Made by a program: the position numbers and the translations under genes. Source: Chitinophagales bacterium (GTDB lineage Bacteria > Bacteroidota > Bacteroidia > Chitinophagales > JADIYW01). From it: a stretch of 64,000 bases of DNA. Positions 1-8,984 of the stretch are shown one piece after another. The notes under the pieces were generated by a model. That model saw nothing but the letters and a program-made list of their open reading frames with translations, did not search any database and was not told the origin of the DNA. Positions within the stretch are counted from its first letter, which is position 1; every line of letters begins with the position of its first letter. The stretch spans positions 209,273 through 273,272 of the forward strand of contig JAMLHJ010000001.1 in assembly GCA_023957245.1 (NCBI GenBank). Reading direction: 5' to 3'.

Positions 1-537
1 GAACCAATTAAAAACGAGATAACGATGTCGCCCCCATCTACTACCCACAGGTTCACCTATAGCATCACCAAAGCCAGCAATCAAATAACCAGCTATCGCT
101 GCCATAGAAGGGAAAAATAGATTATTCAACACTCCTCCTATAAAAGTAGCCACATAAGGATAGACAATATACCTGGAAGGATGAGGAGCATCTTTAGCTC
201 TAGCCAATAACCAATAATAAACAGAATATTTCCCTTTCCATAGTAAATAGCCAATAACTAAAGTAACTGCCCAGCCCAAAACAAAAACACCGCTGATTCC
301 AAAAATATATTGATTTACTCCAGCTAAAACAAAAATTGAAAAATGAAAAAACTTGCGTGTATATCCAACTTGCCAATCATACTTCTTTTGAAAATACAAA
401 TCTAATTTCAAGATGAATACAACCATCAATAGCATTAAGGGAAACAACCAAACGATTAAAGATATAGCAGGAAAATTCTCTCCGAAAAAAAAATCTAAAC
501 CAAACTTAAACACTTTATCAATCTCTTTCAAATTCAT
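1..537 (-). CDS. Phytol/dolichol kinase-like membrane protein, C-terminal end cut off by window edge
   Basis: Reading leftwards from the ATG at 537 there are 179 codons without a stop, running off the window. Several hydrophobic segments are visible, the first at about residues 24-43. A basic-aromatic RKFFHF motif follows the second loop (about residue 61), and near the window edge is GDAIGEPVGSRWGRHRY. This GDA(x)EP-G-(x)-GR pattern is that of the membrane CTP-dependent lipid kinases (SEC59/VTE5/DGK1, related to CdsA), which phosphorylate polyprenols, phytol or diacylglycerol. Family membership is inferred from these motifs; the lipid substrate is unknown. It lies downstream of the TauE-like gene on the same strand, after a 468-base gap. 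Confidence 0.6.
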   Translation of the reverse strand, partial: MNLKEIDKVFKFGLDFFFGENFPAISLIVWLFPLMLLMVVFILKLDLYFQKKYDWQVGYTRKFFHFSIFVLAGVNQYIFGISGVFVLGWAVTLVIGYLLWKGKYSVYYWLLARAKDAPHPSRYIVYPYVATFIGGVLNNLFFPSMAAIAGYLIAGFGDAIGEPVGSRWGRHRYLVFNWF

Positions 538-1005
538 CTATCTTCAATATTCTCCAGGCAGATTAATGCCGTTCATCATCAAAAACAAAAATAGCATATT
601 CATGCAGAATTATAATGCAATAGTGTATTCCCAATAAGTCCATTTCAGATCACCAACAAAAAGCTAAATAGAATTTACTAGAAAATAATACTTTCTAAAA
701 TAGAAATAATACAATAAATTAGTTAAACTATAATTGTAGTTAAGGTATTTTAATTAACTTATAATCAGATTCTTATTTTATTTTAATAAAGTAAAATTAT
801 AACTACAAATCTAATATTAAAACTAGAGATTGGCTATCTATATCTTTACAAAAAATGACAAGTATATTATAGCTAAATTCAATTCTTTTTTTCAAAGACT
901 AATGAATACTAAGAAGAAAATGGATAAATTAAATAGATTAGAATGTTCTATTATCCTTCAAATAGAAGAATCAGAAAGTAGAAAAAAGATATTGAAAACT
1001 CTCCT
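538..1005. other. AT-rich intergenic stretch without a supported gene
   Basis: This gap lies between two minus-strand genes and is very AT-rich. It holds a few weak inverted repeats, such as TTTCTA/TAGAAA near 690 and AACTA/TAGTT near 724. A plus-strand reading frame from 830 (or from the ATG at 902) runs to 1075, but it enters the 3' end of the TauE-like gene antisense and has no recognisable motif. No RNA gene or convincing promoter was seen. Confidence 0.5.
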
Positions 1006-1734
1006 CTACCCTATCAAACTTTTGACAACTAATAAAATTCCTGAAATAAAAATCAATACAAAAACACCCTTTTGAAATTTCTCTATAGGTATTTTCTTCT
1101 TAAACTGATGTCCCAAATAGACTGCCAAAAGCAACAAAGGCAAACACCACAGATAGTAAATAAATACCTCTTTATCCAACAATCCACTACCAATATGCCC
1201 AGAAATAACAAATATATCTGTCGGCAGAAAGAAAGCTTGCATCATACCTATAAACATCAGTGGAGACCAGCCACGCATTGAACCATACATGACCACAGGC
1301 GGTGCACTCGTATTAAAAGCACCTCCTAATATTCCACCGATAAATCCAAATATTGGTGCGCTACTATCTTTCTCCAATTTGAATAAAGAAGGTTTGAATA
1401 GATTGTACAATGCAATGAAAGCAATCACAAAACCCACTACTACTTGCATCACTTCTTTATCTGAATGTTTGAGCAACCATACTCCAATAGGAACACCACA
1501 TAAAGACCCCAAAATCAACTTCAATGCTTCTTTCCACTGAATATATTTATACCCCGAGCCCATCAAACATATCGCTAATGTAAAGCCTGAAATAGCCAAT
1601 AAAGGAGTAGCTTTCTGAATACCTATCAGCATGGCTAAAAATGGCAAAGCCAATAACGCATCACCAAAACCAAAAGTGGCAAAAATAGTGCTCGCAACGA
1701 ACACAATGAACATGATGAGCCAAGGAATTTCCAC
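1006..1734 (-). CDS. TauE/SafE (TSUP) family membrane transporter
   Basis: A 242-residue protein made almost entirely of hydrophobic helices (about eight). The N-terminal segment contains FATFGFGDALLALPFLAMLIG, and a similar pattern recurs in the second half around GGILGGAFNTSAPPVVMYGS. This internal duplication and the glycine/proline-rich SAPPVVMYG stretch are typical of the TSUP/TauE/SafE family (PF01925), which exports small organosulfur or sulfite anions across the inner membrane. The length matches the family (about 240-260). The substrate cannot be read from sequence. It is 75 bases downstream of the M1 peptidase on the same strand and may share its transcript. Confidence 0.82.
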   Translation of the reverse strand: MEIPWLIMFIVFVASTIFATFGFGDALLALPFLAMLIGIQKATPLLAISGFTLAICLMGSGYKYIQWKEALKLILGSLCGVPIGVWLLKHSDKEVMQVVVGFVIAFIALYNLFKPSLFKLEKDSSAPIFGFIGGILGGAFNTSAPPVVMYGSMRGWSPLMFIGMMQAFFLPTDIFVISGHIGSGLLDKEVFIYYLWCLPLLLLAVYLGHQFKKKIPIEKFQKGVFVLIFISGILLVVKSLIG

Positions 1735-1809
1735 AGTACAAAAATATTAAATCATCTGATTCTATTATGGATTATCCCAAACAGATTTTGCTATTATCAC
1801 AACGAAATT

Positions 1810-4791
1810 CTAAAACTGCTGTGTCAACATTGAAAAATCTTTTTTGATTCTTCTATGAATATTCAATTGATTCAAGTCCAAAGAGAAGGTAATCTTCTGG
1901 GCAAATTTGGGCATATTCGCTTTGTAATAAGATTTAAAATTATCTGACATCAACAATGGGAAATAAATTTCCAATCCTTCATTGAACAAAGATATATTCA
2001 AACCTAAATCATAATAAAATTCTTTAGAAGGAAGCAAATTATCTGGCAAAATGACTTTATCAATTCGATAACCAAAATCAGTAAAGAATTGAATTGGCAA
2101 CCATTTAACTGGAGCATCTATTTTCAAATTGAGAGCCAACAATCCATTGACTGTCTTCCCTTCCATAGGGCTTTGCATACTCGTCAAAACTTTAAAATTA
2201 CCCTCTCCCATCATTAGCTGTTGACCTGAAAGTCCTTTTTGAGCACTGCGCCCAAAATAATTTCCGTCATACAAATAATCATTTCTACCATTAATACCAC
2301 TCATATTAAATCCTACAACAGCATTTTTTCTAAAACTAACATCTTTATTACGGTAATAAAAAGCACCTGCAAATAATCGCAAATGAAAAAACGCACCCTT
2401 TTTAGTGTATCTAAATTTCTGTTTATATTCTACTGACTGACGAACATAAGTATCATCAAAACGCAATATAGTCGTCAATTCAGATGGAAATAATGAGTGA
2501 TAATATTTCAAATTATACCAAAGTTCATGTGTATTATAACTCCCTTTTGTTTTGAAGAAATCAACTTTTCCAGAAACCGAATCTTTCTTCGATAAATAGC
2601 TCTCATCCCAAATCTGAACATTACGATATCCTAATCTATGGTGCGGTCCAATATCATTTCCTAATGGTCGAAAATAGGCTTCAACATAAGGTTGCAACTT
2701 GATAAATCTCATCTCAATAGGCTTATTATTCATTGAGAAAGACTTTGTATGAATACCAATTTCTATCTGAACTGGTTTTTGGGAGGATGGCGTTATCGTG
2801 TAATTAGCATTTCCTATCCAATTGAACTGCTTAGATTTAAAGGCATATAAAGGAACTAGCTCAAATTCAAAATGTTTTATCGGAAAAATTCTATTATACA
2901 ATGCAGCACCCAGCATAAAACCATCATATTTATTTCCTGCAAGAACTGGAGAAATGAATAATTGATTTTTTGTAGGCGATTCTATTGCACCAAACATTCT
3001 TATTTGAAGTGGTTTCAAAAATTTAAGACCAGAGACTTTCTTAAAATTATTCTTTAGATGACTTTCGGCAATCATCCTTTGTGGATCCACCCATACAGCA
3101 TAAGCATCCGCTACATTGTCAAAAATGACTGTATCATTCTTATCATTCAAAACGACATATTTAGATTGAATAATATCTAAATCCTTATTGACCAATGCTA
3201 TATTTACCGCAATAGGTTGTTCATTTTTGTTATTCAGACCCACTTGTATTGTTCCATTATCAGAAGATATCTTTCCTATAGAAATATTATACAAATCTTT
3301 ATTTATCAATACATTATCAAAAAACCAATCTACATTTTCACCTAAATTATTTTTAAAATGTGCCGATAAATCTTTAATATTAATATGCTGAAATTTATTC
3401 TTTTCAAAGAAAGATTTCATCAGCTGATCAAAATTATCTTTACCCAGATACACTTCTAAATTTTGAATATCTATTGCTCCTTTGGAATAAATCATATCAA
3501 AATAATTCAACTTAGAATACTCTTCTGAACTCAAGTTGAGTGGTTGTTGTAAATTATTTCTATACTGATGCAAAACAAGGTTTTTCTTTAAGGCATCAGT
3601 CGGTCCTTTATCTAAACCTAAATATTTAGACAACCTATCTTTAAAACGAATTAATTGACTTTGACTTTCAAACAATTCATTTACAATTCTATTTTCATAA
3701 TAGGAAGTAAAACTTTCATCCAAAAAAGGTTCTTTTCTTTCATTATTGGCTAATATCCCATACCACCAATTGTGAATCACTTCATGAACTACTTCCCTTA
3801 AAAGATATTTTCCACCTTCTACATTGCAAATAGTTGGATACTCCATTCCGCTCCCCATTCCTCCGCCGCCTTGAACTACAGTACAGACTTCATAAGGATA
3901 CTCACCTAGATGTTCCGACATATACAATAAAGTTTGAGCGGCATATTGTATCATATTTTGAGCCACTGCAAGAGAATCACCATAGGCCTGAACCATTACA
4001 CGCTTGCCAGAAGGTAAATTAATCTCTTTCTGAACTACTTTAAATTTACGAGAAGCATACCATGCAAAATCATGCACATCAGCAATTTGCACCTTATATA
4101 ATACTTGACTTTGAGAAGTATCTTTTACTTGATATTGGTATCCAGTCGCAGCAAATTGATACGCAGACGGCACACTTACACTCACGTCATAATCGGCAAA
4201 GTCACTATAAAACTCACCTTGCTCCTTATAAGACATTGCCTGCCATTCACCATTTTCATAGACTGCAAATTTGGGATACCATTGCGTTGCTGCATAAAAT
4301 GAACCCGCATACCCAGACCTTGAAACCATAAAAGGTAATTTGACTCTGAAAGGTGTTTGAATCGCAACAGCAGTATGAGGTAGCAAAGGTTTATCAAGTA
4401 GAACTACAATGATATCAGGATTATCTTCTGAAGACACAACCGTCAATTTCTTATTATTGCTTATAAAATTTAGGCTATCTATTCTTCCATAATTTTTACC
4501 ATATTGAAAGTCCAATAAATTCAAATTCACCAATTGTTTAGCTAAAGGTGTATTCAAATTACTATAAGCGTTGGGCCATAAATGTATCCACAACTCTTGC
4601 AAAGTATCGTTGGAAGCATTGAAATATTCCATAGAAATATCACCTACTATACTTCTTTGAGTAGGAATCAATTCAGCGTGAATCTGATATTTATTCTTTG
4701 AGAAAAGTGTATAAAACTGAAACAGAAATAAGATGAAAAACAATGATTTACACACAAAATCCCTGATGTTAATATCTTTTACTTTTTTCAT
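1810..4791 (-). CDS. M1-family zinc metallopeptidase with C-terminal predicted beta-barrel
   Basis: A 993-residue protein with an N-terminal hydrophobic export segment (about residues 14-30). The peptidase core shows a GMEYP motif (the GAMEN-type exopeptidase loop), then HEVIH at about 336-340 and the third zinc ligand Glu 19 residues later in FLDESFTSYYE, which is the HEXXH-X18-E signature of M1 aminopeptidases. The M1 part ends near residue 600. The remaining 390 residues are alternating aromatic/aliphatic strands (for example GFMLGAALYN, HFEFELVPLYAF, GLEIYFPLL) like an outer-membrane barrel. The likely role is a cell-surface or periplasmic aminopeptidase anchored to the outer membrane. 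The barrel assignment is inference from the strand pattern; the M1 assignment is firm. Confidence 0.85.
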   Translation of the reverse strand: MKKVKDINIRDFVCKSLFFILFLFQFYTLFSKNKYQIHAELIPTQRSIVGDISMEYFNASNDTLQELWIHLWPNAYSNLNTPLAKQLVNLNLLDFQYGKNYGRIDSLNFISNNKKLTVVSSEDNPDIIVVLLDKPLLPHTAVAIQTPFRVKLPFMVSRSGYAGSFYAATQWYPKFAVYENGEWQAMSYKEQGEFYSDFADYDVSVSVPSAYQFAATGYQYQVKDTSQSQVLYKVQIADVHDFAWYASRKFKVVQKEINLPSGKRVMVQAYGDSLAVAQNMIQYAAQTLLYMSEHLGEYPYEVCTVVQGGGGMGSGMEYPTICNVEGGKYLLREVVHEVIHNWWYGILANNERKEPFLDESFTSYYENRIVNELFESQSQLIRFKDRLSKYLGLDKGPTDALKKNLVLHQYRNNLQQPLNLSSEEYSKLNYFDMIYSKGAIDIQNLEVYLGKDNFDQLMKSFFEKNKFQHINIKDLSAHFKNNLGENVDWFFDNVLINKDLYNISIGKISSDNGTIQVGLNNKNEQPIAVNIALVNKDLDIIQSKYVVLNDKNDTVIFDNVADAYAVWVDPQRMIAESHLKNNFKKVSGLKFLKPLQIRMFGAIESPTKNQLFISPVLAGNKYDGFMLGAALYNRIFPIKHFEFELVPLYAFKSKQFNWIGNANYTITPSSQKPVQIEIGIHTKSFSMNNKPIEMRFIKLQPYVEAYFRPLGNDIGPHHRLGYRNVQIWDESYLSKKDSVSGKVDFFKTKGSYNTHELWYNLKYYHSLFPSELTTILRFDDTYVRQSVEYKQKFRYTKKGAFFHLRLFAGAFYYRNKDVSFRKNAVVGFNMSGINGRNDYLYDGNYFGRSAQKGLSGQQLMMGEGNFKVLTSMQSPMEGKTVNGLLALNLKIDAPVKWLPIQFFTDFGYRIDKVILPDNLLPSKEFYYDLGLNISLFNEGLEIYFPLLMSDNFKSYYKANMPKFAQKITFSLDLNQLNIHRRIKKDFSMLTQQF

Positions 4792-4841
4792 TCAATACCT
4801 TTTAATAACTTACTTTAGGAAAACAATGACAATATAAGTAT

Positions 4842-4859
4842 TAACTTTGTAACTGGAGG
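4842..4859 (+). promoter_or_regulatory. Candidate -7 box and GGAGG before the TPR gene
   Basis: TAACTTTG at 4842-4849 fits the Bacteroidota -7 consensus TAnnTTTG. The upstream -33 match is imperfect (CTTTAG near 4814). GGAGG at 4855-4859 lies five bases before the ATG at 4865, which would be a good Shine-Dalgarno site, although Bacteroidota genes rarely depend on one. If the -7 box is real the leader is only about ten bases long. Confidence 0.4.
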
Positions 4860-4864
4860 TATAG

Positions 4865-6274
4865 ATGGATCCATTTGATTATGAAAACGAAGAGGAAGAA
4901 AGCATTCAAGATATTATTGAAAAATACGAGTATTCGCTAAAGCATAACACTTCGCTTTTTTTAGAACCAGAGTCTTTTGAAATTTTAGTAGATTTTTATA
5001 ATCTACAAGATGGGTATTCTAATGCTTATCGTATTATAGAACAAGCACTAGAACAGCATCCTACTTCATCTTTGCTGCTTATCAAGAAAGCACAGTTACA
5101 GTTTGAAAATAAAGATGTTCAATTTGCACTAAAGACATTAAGCATAGCGGAAGCCATTGACTTTAACGAATTAGGAGTGCATCTCTTAAAAGCTGAAATC
5201 CTTACCTATTTATCTCAACATGAGGAAGCAATAAGCATTCTTCAGTATTGGGAAACACGAGTTGAATATGAAGACTTAGTAGATGTTTTTCTACAAATGG
5301 CTGATGTTTATGAAGATTGGGAAAAATACGATACTGTTTTTGAATATCTAAAAAAATGCCTTTTGCTAGAGCCAACTAATGAAGAAGCTCTCAGTCGCAT
5401 CAACTACTGCATGGAAATCACGCGAGAGTTCAAAAAAAGTAAAGAATTTTACGAGTTGTTGATTGACAAGCATCCATATTCAGCATTGGCATGGTATAAT
5501 CTTGCTACTGCATATAGAGGCATGAATGAGATTGACAAAGCTATTGACACGCTTTATTATGTCATTGCGATTAATGAAGATTTTGCTTTCCCATACCAAG
5601 AACTTGCAGAACTATATTTTCAGAAACAAGATTATAAAAAAGCATTAGAAGCAATCAAAGATTTTGAAAGTAGATTTAATGGTGATGAAGATTCTTATCT
5701 TTTATGTGGCCAATGTCATGAAGCTTTGAAAGAATACAAACTAGCACGTTACTATTTTAAAAAGGCACTACACATTCAACCTAATATTGCAGATGCATAT
5801 TTCAGAATAGGTGAGACATATAAAGCAGAAGACAATTGGGAAAAAGCTCATAATTTTTATCTGAAAGCGGCAGAACTTGATGGCACCGAATATGATTATC
5901 AAATTATTGCAGCTGAGTCGGCACAAGTGATTGGAGACTTAGATAAGGCTGTAGAATTAGCTGAAATAGCTATGGATGTATCTCCTATCAGATTTGAAGC
6001 TTACATTCTTTTAGCACAAATATTTTTACTATCAGATGATTCAGATACTGCAATGGAAATCATTGAAAAGGGAATTGGTATCTGTAAGTCTGTTATTGAA
6101 TTGGAGTATGCTCAAATATCTGTTTTATATTACTCAGGACTTAAACAAGAAGCAAGGCTTTTATTGCGTTTGCTATTAGAAAATCATCCTGGGAAAGAAG
6201 TTTTCATGCTCTATATGTACCCTGAAATTGAAAATGACCCTGAAATCGAATCTTTACTAAGCCATCTTCAATGA
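4865..6274 (+). CDS. TPR-repeat protein upstream of aroE
   Basis: A 469-residue acidic protein with no signal peptide, built of successive 34-residue tetratricopeptide repeats through its whole length. Clear units include SALAWYNLATAYRGMNEIDKA and NIADAYFRIGETYKAEDNWEKA. Cytoplasmic location and a protein-protein scaffold role are inferred from this architecture; the partner is unknown. Its stop codon overlaps the start of aroE by four bases (ATGA), so the two are translationally coupled. I recall TPR-aroE pairing in other Bacteroidota, but the functional reason is not known to me. No enzymatic domain is visible. Confidence 0.8.
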   Translation: MDPFDYENEEEESIQDIIEKYEYSLKHNTSLFLEPESFEILVDFYNLQDGYSNAYRIIEQALEQHPTSSLLLIKKAQLQFENKDVQFALKTLSIAEAIDFNELGVHLLKAEILTYLSQHEEAISILQYWETRVEYEDLVDVFLQMADVYEDWEKYDTVFEYLKKCLLLEPTNEEALSRINYCMEITREFKKSKEFYELLIDKHPYSALAWYNLATAYRGMNEIDKAIDTLYYVIAINEDFAFPYQELAELYFQKQDYKKALEAIKDFESRFNGDEDSYLLCGQCHEALKEYKLARYYFKKALHIQPNIADAYFRIGETYKAEDNWEKAHNFYLKAAELDGTEYDYQIIAAESAQVIGDLDKAVELAEIAMDVSPIRFEAYILLAQIFLLSDDSDTAMEIIEKGIGICKSVIELEYAQISVLYYSGLKQEARLLLRLLLENHPGKEVFMLYMYPEIENDPEIESLLSHLQ

Positions 6275-7011
6275 ACATCAAATTAGGATTGATAGGTTAT
6301 CCATTGAGCCACTCATTTTCTAAAGGGTATTTTACTGAAAAATTTAAGAAAGAAAATATCTCTCATCATCAATATGATATTTACCCTATTGAGAAAATAG
6401 AATATGTTGAAAATCTATTTCAACATGAGCAGCTTTCAGGCTTGAATGTCACTATTCCTTACAAAGAAACTGTCATTCCATTTTTAGATAAACTTGATGA
6501 AACTGCCAAAGAAATAGGTGCAGTCAATACTATCAAAATAGAAAATGGCGAAAAAATAGGTTTCAATACTGACTGCTATGGCTTTGAAATGAGCTTCAAA
6601 CCATTGCTAAAACCCCATCACCATAAAGCATTGGTTTTAGGAACTGGAGGAGCTTCTAAAGCAGTCGTCTATGTCTTAAAGAAATTGGGAATTGAATTTC
6701 AATATGTATCTAGAACACCTTCTAGTGGACAGTGGTCTTATAAAGATATTTCCATCCAAACCCTTCAAGAATACACAATTATCATCAATACTACACCATT
6801 GGGCATGTACCCCAACATTGAAACACTCCCTCCTCTTCCTTATTACGGCATACATGCTGGACACTATTTATATGACCTTGTTTACAATCCAGCAACTACA
6901 GCATTTTTAAACGAAGGAATACTCAAAGGTGCGACTGTAAAAAATGGATTAGATATGCTCTACTTTCAGGCTGAAAAAGCATGGGATATTTGGGATACTG
7001 TTAAAAAATAA
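6271..7011 (+). CDS. aroE: Shikimate dehydrogenase
   Basis: A 246-residue protein that reduces 3-dehydroshikimate to shikimate with NADPH in aromatic amino acid synthesis. The substrate-binding N-terminus GYPLSHSFSK is present, as are the catalytic Lys in NVTIPYKE (K65) and Asp in GFNTDCYGF (D101). They are followed by the Rossmann loop GTGGASKAVVYVLKKLG, the INTTPLGMYP motif, and the C-terminal NGLDMLYFQAEKAW helix. It is slightly shorter than the E. coli enzyme, as usual for Bacteroidota. It is coupled to the upstream TPR gene by a four-base overlap. aroC, from the same pathway, lies separately at about 42-43 kb. Confidence 0.96.
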   Translation: MNIKLGLIGYPLSHSFSKGYFTEKFKKENISHHQYDIYPIEKIEYVENLFQHEQLSGLNVTIPYKETVIPFLDKLDETAKEIGAVNTIKIENGEKIGFNTDCYGFEMSFKPLLKPHHHKALVLGTGGASKAVVYVLKKLGIEFQYVSRTPSSGQWSYKDISIQTLQEYTIIINTTPLGMYPNIETLPPLPYYGIHAGHYLYDLVYNPATTAFLNEGILKGATVKNGLDMLYFQAEKAWDIWDTVKK

Positions 7012-7050
7012 GTTTTTCCATTACACAAAAACATTATTCCATTACTTCAT

Positions 7051-7096
7051 TAAACTTTGTGAGCTTTGCGTAAAACTTAGCAGTCTTTGCGGTTAA
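7051..7096. repeat. REP-like CTTTGCG-type intergenic sequence
   Basis: Between aroE and the convergent phosphodiesterase gene the sequence repeats a short theme four times: CTTTGTGAG, CTTTGCGTA, CTTAGCAG and TCTTTGCGG. Similar CTTTGCG-rich intergenic strings are, from memory, scattered through many Bacteroidota genomes. There is only one copy in this window, so repetitiveness in this genome is inference. Confidence 0.35.
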
Positions 7097-7178
7097 TTTC
7101 GAGAGCCTAAATCTCCACAATTTCCATTTGTACTTCGCACCTCGTAATTTTTAATTTTTACATTTTCAAATTACTTCA

Positions 7179-8426
7179 TTACTGTAATGAAATCATCTTT
7201 TTTATTTGTTGTAAATTTTCATTTTCAATCACTAAGAAATAAGAACCTTTAGATAAATCAGAAATATTGATTTGTAATAAATTAGAATTTCCAGCACTAA
7301 AACTTTTTACTTTCTTTCCACTCAAATCAAATACATCTACCATTTTTAGCTTCTCTTTCCCATGATTTGCTATTGTAAATTTTCCTTGATTGGGATTGGG
7401 GTAAATATCAATAGAAGAAGACAACTCTTCTTTAATTCCTGTTGGAATCTGTTGTTTCAACCAAGATTTTCCATCTAAATCCCATGCTACAACATCTTTC
7501 GGATTGATACCACTGTCATAGATTAAATGATGTAAAGCAGTAACAGCAATATCTGGATGTGTAGGTATTTTTACTAATAGAGAAGTATCAACACAACTTT
7601 CTTCAAATTGAAAATTCATTTTACAGTGATAAGTTCCAGGATCTTCACCATTTACTTCCTTATGTTCAACAGCATCTCCACTTGCTATCCACCACAATCT
7701 CCTTTCTAAAATAGAATTTCCTCCATGCATCAATCCTTGTCCTCCATGGTCTGTTGAAATAAAGATGAGCCAATCTTCATCGGAATATGTCGGGCGATTG
7801 TGCAATGCTTCTAGTATTTTACCAACTGCTGCATCTGCATCTTCTATTGCTTTCACATATCTAGGATTTTGAGGTGAAAAACCTGTTGAGTGTCCAGCCA
7901 AATCTACATTATCAAAGTGAACAAATAACACATCTAAATCAGGATCTTGCAATTGTTCTATTACAGAATCTCTTGCAGGAGTAACTGCTCCATCTTTAGC
8001 TGAAATCATTTTATCCCAGCCTGTCCCTCCAAACTTATTGATTAATGCACTCCATTCAGAAACTTCTACACATTTCAAATTGGGATTAATTTCTTTAGCA
8101 TGTTTAATAAACAAAGGATATTTGTCAAATTTTCTTCCAGTAAAAGAGTTTTCAATGACTCCATGCTTATTCCAATAAACTCCTGTAAGCATTGTGGACC
8201 AGCACTGACCAGAAACCGTTATTCCAGCGTTATAAGTATATAAAGAATAAAGACTATTGGGTAAAACAGCGTCAATATTAGGAGTATTAGCCTGTATTAA
8301 AACATCTGCTCGACAACCATCTATTCCTATCCACAAAACTTTTCTTTTTTGTGAAGCAAAGGAAGATTGAAACAAGAATAGATAAAAAGCAAGAAATAGC
8401 GTTGAATAGGTAAAGATTTTTTTCAT
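7179..8426 (-). CDS. Secreted type I phosphodiesterase/alkaline-phosphatase-superfamily protein with T9SS tail
   Basis: A 415-residue protein with a signal peptide (about residues 1-24, ending SSFAS). The core resembles nucleotide pyrophosphatase/phosphodiesterases. WIGIDGCRADVL carries the first metal Asp (D36). TVSGQCWSTMLTG carries the likely nucleophile Ser72 in place of the usual Thr. VHFDNVDLAGH and STDHGG carry the remaining metal ligands. From about residue 335, IDIYPNPNQGKF starts a T9SS type A sorting domain. It probably hydrolyses phosphodiesters or phosphomonoesters at the cell surface or outside the cell. It is convergent with aroE. The substrate is not predictable. Confidence 0.85.
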   Translation of the reverse strand: MKKIFTYSTLFLAFYLFLFQSSFASQKRKVLWIGIDGCRADVLIQANTPNIDAVLPNSLYSLYTYNAGITVSGQCWSTMLTGVYWNKHGVIENSFTGRKFDKYPLFIKHAKEINPNLKCVEVSEWSALINKFGGTGWDKMISAKDGAVTPARDSVIEQLQDPDLDVLFVHFDNVDLAGHSTGFSPQNPRYVKAIEDADAAVGKILEALHNRPTYSDEDWLIFISTDHGGQGLMHGGNSILERRLWWIASGDAVEHKEVNGEDPGTYHCKMNFQFEESCVDTSLLVKIPTHPDIAVTALHHLIYDSGINPKDVVAWDLDGKSWLKQQIPTGIKEELSSSIDIYPNPNQGKFTIANHGKEKLKMVDVFDLSGKKVKSFSAGNSNLLQINISDLSKGSYFLVIENENLQQIKKMISLQ

Positions 8427-8843
8427 TGTCTTGGATTTATTATAAAATTAAGACATCATGAAAGAAAATTTTGAGATTTCTCCTTCTTTATTACCATCAA
8501 AATACAATTTTAACTTAAAATAATATTTATTACAATTTACAAACTCAATATTTGCTAAATAGCTTAATATCAATGAAATAAATGATATTTATACCTTCAG
8601 AATAACACTTGATAAAAATTGGAACACTTTTTGAGAAGTTCGATATGTAGAAAATTTTACTAAAAAAATATTTTCTTAAAAAAAATACATTATATATTTG
8701 CGTAAGCTTTCTAAGAATTAAGCATAATGACTGAAACAAATCACATATCAATTTTAGCAAAAATGACAGTCATTAATTCTGATAATAGAATGATACACAC
8801 TACTTAGCTACTTTATTAGGAAATGTAATTGAATCGCTCCAAA
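8427..8843. other. Gene-poor AT-rich stretch
   Basis: It lies between the divergent phosphodiesterase gene and the small gene at 8985. A 71-codon minus-strand frame (8545-8760) has no motif and a low-complexity Ile/Lys/Phe composition, so I do not call it. The last part, with the possible RNA, is listed separately. Confidence 0.5.
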
Positions 8844-8941
8844 CATGGGAGGGGTCTGCTTTATTGTCAGGCTACCATTGTGAGGAAGTTCTTTGACATT
8901 TTTTCATTTCGGCATGTTTGACAACAACACGCCCTCCCTTG
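8844..8941 (+). ncRNA. Candidate structured RNA or leader (speculative)
   Basis: In a very AT-rich gap this 98-base stretch is GC-richer. GGGAGGG (8847-8853) can pair with CCCTCCC (8932-8938), flanked by a further C-G and A-T pair. Inside it TTGTCA (8864-8869) can pair with TGACAA (8919-8924), separated from the first helix by an asymmetric internal loop. It lacks the SRP GGAA/AGCAG motif and the tmRNA features I know. It could be a small RNA, or the leader of the gene at 8985. The strand is assumed from that gene. No family was recognised. Confidence 0.25.
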
Positions 8942-8984
8942 TTCTGCGAGATTTCATTTTTACTCACCTATTAATTTAATCTTT

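Noticed and set aside
830-1075. Plus-strand frame encoding a Lys-rich 81-residue peptide (ATG alternative at 902).
   Set aside because: It runs antisense into the end of the TauE-like gene, has no family motif, and the region is very AT-rich, where such frames arise by chance.
8545-8760. Minus-strand 71-codon frame in the gap before the orphan small gene.
   Set aside because: Low-complexity Ile/Phe/Lys composition, no motif, and no promoter or terminator context.
8864-8924. Possible 4.5S (SRP) RNA because of the GTCAGGC stretch near GGAAG.
   Set aside because: The conserved GGAA tetraloop followed by AGCAG is absent and the spacing is wrong.
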